Source of the DNA: Proteiniphilum sp.
Lineage (GTDB): Bacteria; Bacteroidota; Bacteroidia; Bacteroidales; Dysgonomonadaceae
Assembly (NCBI GenBank): GCA_031255275.1
Contig: JAIRSV010000039.1
Location: 1-16,230, forward strand
Direction: 5' to 3'
Length of the DNA stretch: 16,230 bases
In this document: positions 14,312-16,230 of the stretch, in pieces
Position numbering within the stretch: position 1 is the stretch's first letter
Layout of the letters: each line of letters opens with the position of its first letter
The notes under the pieces: model-generated
What the model was told of the DNA's origin: nothing
Seen by the model: only the letters and a program-made list of their open reading frames with translations
Database searches by the model: none
Translations under genes and position numbers: made by a program

Positions 14312-15865
14312 ATGGCAGTCAACAGTCCCGGTTCGCCCCGTCAGAAGATGATCAACCTGATGTATCTGGTGTTCATCGCGATGCTGGCGTTCAACGTACC
14401 GGTCGAGGTGCTCGACGGGTTTGAAACGGTAGATAAGAGTCTGAGCGATTCGTCCGGCACGATGCTGGAACGGAACCGGCTGATTTTGGACGCACTGGCC
14501 GATCTCCGCGCACAGAATCCCGAAAAGGCGGACGAGTGGTACCTGAAAGGGTTGCGGATACGTTCCCTGAGCGATTCGCTGACGCGATACATCGGCGAAC
14601 TGAAGTTGCGAATGGTGCGCGAAGCCGACGGACGAAATGCAAATATCAGCAGAATCAGACACGGGGACGATTCTGAAGCAGCCTCGGTGATCATGCTCTC
14701 ACCCGTGAACGGTGAGGGGAAGCGGCTCAGGAATGGCATCGGCGCATACCGCGACTCTCTGACGCGACTTGTGACAGACCCTGTCCGCCGGGCGGTTATC
14801 GAAAAAACCCTCGCCACGCAGTCCGGGTCGGGCGGCAAAAGCTGGGAAGCCTCTCTTTTCGAGCGGATGCCTCTGTCGGCGGCCGTCACCATGCTGACGA
14901 AAATGGAGAACGACATTCGCTCGTCGGAGGGTGAGGCGCTGACAAACATGCTGCATAATGTGGACGCGGGCGACCTCCGCGTGAACCGGTTGAGGGCCTC
15001 CATCATTCCCGAATCCGACAGGGTGATTCTGGGCGACGCTTACAAAGCCCGCGTTGTTCTCTCCGCGGAAGACTCCACCCGTCAGCCCCGCGTCGTGGTC
15101 AACGGGGAGGTGCTCGACGGGGAAGAAAACGGATCCTTTTCCCTCCGGGCAGACCGTACCGGCACGTTCCCGGTGGAGGGCTACGTGGAGGTGACCGGAA
15201 GCGACGGTGCCGTCACCCGCAGCCGGTTTCAGAGCAGTTACACCGTAATCGAACCGCTGGCCGCCGTCGCGCCCACGCTGATGAATGTACTCTACGCCGG
15301 CTTCGACAACGAGATTGACATCTCCGTGCCGGGCGTCGCTCCGCAGGACGTCAGCGCAACCATGACGGACGGTCTCCTTACCCGTCGGGGTGATATGTGG
15401 GTTGCCCGTCCCGCAGCGGTCGGCCGCAGCGTCACAATATCCGTGTTCGCCCGCACGGCGGCGGGGGCGGACGTGCGTCGTGTAGCGGTCAAAGAGTTCA
15501 GGGTGCGCGCTCTTCCGGATCCTGCTCCTTATATCGAATACAGTGATGCGAACGGCAATCCGGTGATGTTCAGGGGAGGGGGACTGCAGAAGGCGTTCCT
15601 GATGAATGTCGGGGAGGTCAAAGCGGCTGTCGATGACGGTATTCTTTCCATTCCCTTCCGGGTGACGGGCTTCCGTACTCTCTTTTTCGATTCCATGGGG
15701 AATGTCATCCCTGAAGTTTCCGACGGAAACCGCTTTTCCGAAAGGCAGCGGATACAGATCAATCGTCTTGTGCGGGGAGGGTATTTCTATATTTCCGGCG
15801 TGAAGGCTGTGGGGCCTGACGGGACGGAACGGGAGATAGCTGTAATGGAGGTGAGAGTGCGGTGA
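14312..15865 (+). CDS. gldM: T9SS motor shaft protein GldM/PorM
   Basis: This 517-residue protein is the shaft of the T9SS motor, passing through the GldL ring and reaching the GldK/GldN ring across the periplasm. The short cytoplasmic start has the hallmark SPRQKMINLMYLVFIAMLAF (8-27) leading into a single membrane helix, followed by VPVEVLDGF. Residues about 36-220 form the helical first periplasmic domain. Residues about 220-517 are beta-rich domains, with VLYAGFDNEIDISVPG (340-355) and PYIEYSDANG as family-like segments, ending RVR. Length and order match the family. It starts 9 bp after gldL. The usual next gene, gldN, is not in the following 365 bp. Confidence 0.95.
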   Translation: MAVNSPGSPRQKMINLMYLVFIAMLAFNVPVEVLDGFETVDKSLSDSSGTMLERNRLILDALADLRAQNPEKADEWYLKGLRIRSLSDSLTRYIGELKLRMVREADGRNANISRIRHGDDSEAASVIMLSPVNGEGKRLRNGIGAYRDSLTRLVTDPVRRAVIEKTLATQSGSGGKSWEASLFERMPLSAAVTMLTKMENDIRSSEGEALTNMLHNVDAGDLRVNRLRASIIPESDRVILGDAYKARVVLSAEDSTRQPRVVVNGEVLDGEENGSFSLRADRTGTFPVEGYVEVTGSDGAVTRSRFQSSYTVIEPLAAVAPTLMNVLYAGFDNEIDISVPGVAPQDVSATMTDGLLTRRGDMWVARPAAVGRSVTISVFARTAAGADVRRVAVKEFRVRALPDPAPYIEYSDANGNPVMFRGGGLQKAFLMNVGEVKAAVDDGILSIPFRVTGFRTLFFDSMGNVIPEVSDGNRFSERQRIQINRLVRGGYFYISGVKAVGPDGTEREIAVMEVRVR

Positions 15866-15872
15866 TTTTTTG

Positions 15873-15893
15873 ATGTGCTAATGTGCTAATGTG
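15873..15893 (+). repeat. 8-bp direct repeat
   Basis: ATGTGCTA occurs twice in tandem and is followed by ATGTG. It begins 8 bp after the gldM stop codon. Confidence 0.85.
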
Positions 15894-15904
15894 GAGAAGC
15901 GGCG

Positions 15905-15946
15905 AAAACCAGCTCGGGGAGCGCCCGAGCGGCAAGGGGCGGGAGC
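15905..15946 (+). repeat. Dispersed repeat family 1, copy after gldM
   Basis: This copy has the full core: AAAACCAGCTCGGGGA, then GCGCCCGAGCGGCAAGGGGC and GGGAGC. GCTCGGG and CCCGAGC form an inverted repeat around a short loop. It matches the long copy at 2054-2107 with only two base changes in the core. Confidence 0.92.
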
Positions 15947-15984
15947 TTCATTAATGGACAATTGACAGTTGAAAGTTGAAAATT

Positions 15985-16015
15985 GAGACAACCAGCTCGG
16001 GGAGCGCCCGAGCGG
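15985..16015 (+). repeat. Dispersed repeat family 1, second copy after gldM
   Basis: This copy reads GAGACAACCAGCTCGGGGA followed by GCGCCCGAGCGG and then departs from the family. It has the same internal inverted repeat. It is shorter than its neighbour and lacks the GGCGGGAGC end. Confidence 0.9.
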
Positions 16016-16036
16016 TGTATTTTTGGCGCACTGGTT

Positions 16037-16072
16037 ATGTAAATCATGCAAATCACGTAAATCAAAAGAATC
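16037..16072 (+). repeat. Degenerate 9-bp tandem repeat, second copy
   Basis: Four 9-bp units occur in a row: ATGTAAATC, ATGCAAATC, ACGTAAATC and AAAAGAATC. A related three-unit run is at 2520-2546, also beside a family-2 repeat. Confidence 0.8.
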
Positions 16073-16093
16073 ACGGTTCAGACAATTAGCAAA

Positions 16094-16123
16094 GAAATCC
16101 GCTCCCGGAGTGCGATAGCGCAA
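16094..16123 (+). repeat. Dispersed repeat family 2, second copy
   Basis: This segment matches 2453-2482 at 26 of 30 positions (GAAATCCGCT at one end, AGCGCAA at the other). It runs directly into the hairpin-bearing segment at 16127-16142. Confidence 0.8.
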
Positions 16124-16126
16124 GCT

Positions 16127-16142
16127 CCCCTCTTGAGAGGGG
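16127..16142. other. CCCCTC/GAGGGG hairpin
   Basis: CCCCTC (16127-16132), loop TTGA and GAGGGG (16137-16142) form a perfect 6-bp stem, followed by GTTGGGGGTG. From memory this is a common intergenic palindrome in Bacteroidota genomes; no T-run follows. Confidence 0.65.
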
Positions 16143-16158
16143 GTTGGGGGTGTGTCAC

Positions 16159-16217
16159 GGCGGGGAACGCCAGTGGAGTGGCAGGGGCTTTGCCACTGTG
16201 ACCCCACCGGCTTTTTT
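16159..16217 (+). terminator. Possible rho-independent terminator after gldM
   Basis: AGTGGCA (16177-16183) and TGCCACT (16191-16197) form a perfect 7-bp stem. Outside it, GGCGGGG (16159-16165) can pair with CCCCACC (16202-16208) with one mismatch. GGC and six T residues follow (16212-16217). The long internal loop weakens the case. If functional it would end transcripts arriving from gldM. Confidence 0.4.
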
Positions 16218-16230
16218 GTCTTGACACAAA

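Larger units (their letters stand above)
15866..16230. other. Gene-free repeat cluster after gldM
   Basis: This 365-bp stretch to the window edge has no credible gene; the open frames in it are translated repeats. In order it contains an 8-bp direct repeat (15873-15893), two family-1 repeats (15905-15946, 15985-16015), AT-rich near-repeats of TTGA (15959-15986), a 9-bp tandem array (16037-16072), a family-2 repeat (16094-16123), a hairpin (16127-16142) and a possible terminator (16159-16217). gldN is expected here in most T9SS operons. Confidence 0.85.

Noticed and set aside
15878..16207. 109-codon minus-strand frame after gldM
   Set aside because: It is composed entirely of intergenic repeats (family 1, 9-bp array, family 2 and the CCCCTC hairpin), so it is unlikely to be a gene.

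Overview
The window looks like the chromosome of a Bacteroidota member, most likely order Bacteroidales. Three things support this: type IX secretion (T9SS) genes porP-gldK-gldL-gldM, a BACON-domain lipoprotein, and several TAnnTTTG (-7) promoter boxes of the Bacteroidetes primary sigma factor, one with a matching TTTG at exactly 19 bp. No Shine-Dalgarno sequences stand out, which also fits. Genus cannot be decided from the sequence alone.

Layout. Positions 1-7979 are transcribed leftward: two paralogous leucine-rich-repeat (LRR) exported proteins (the left one runs off the window), a 672-bp gene-free stretch rich in palindromes and dispersed repeats, a tandem-CBM20 GH77 4-alpha-glucanotransferase (malQ) with a textbook terminator, a 556-aa YidE/AspT-type transporter with two RCK_C domains, and the ribosomal protein L11 methyltransferase prmA. 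A divergent gene-free region (7980-8324) separates these from rightward genes: an exported TPR protein; an ECF sigma factor, a one-TM protein resembling its anti-sigma partner and a small exported Spy/CpxP-like protein; then the T9SS set porP-gldK-gldL-gldM. The window ends in 365 bp of non-coding, repeat-filled DNA where gldN would normally follow.

How the genes work together. GldL and GldM form the proton-driven inner-membrane motor of T9SS, GldK belongs to the periplasmic ring under the outer membrane, and PorP is the associated outer-membrane beta-barrel. The ECF sigma module just upstream is a candidate envelope-stress or T9SS regulator, but that link rests on proximity only. The LRR proteins are probable cell-surface or periplasmic products. 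malQ, the transporter and prmA are ordinary metabolic and housekeeping genes.

No wholly new system is evident. The points most worth a second look are the missing gldN with its repeat cluster, the sigma module beside the T9SS genes, the exact 63-bp in-frame LRR arrays, the repeat families shared by the two gene-free regions, and promoter boxes that nearly touch start codons.
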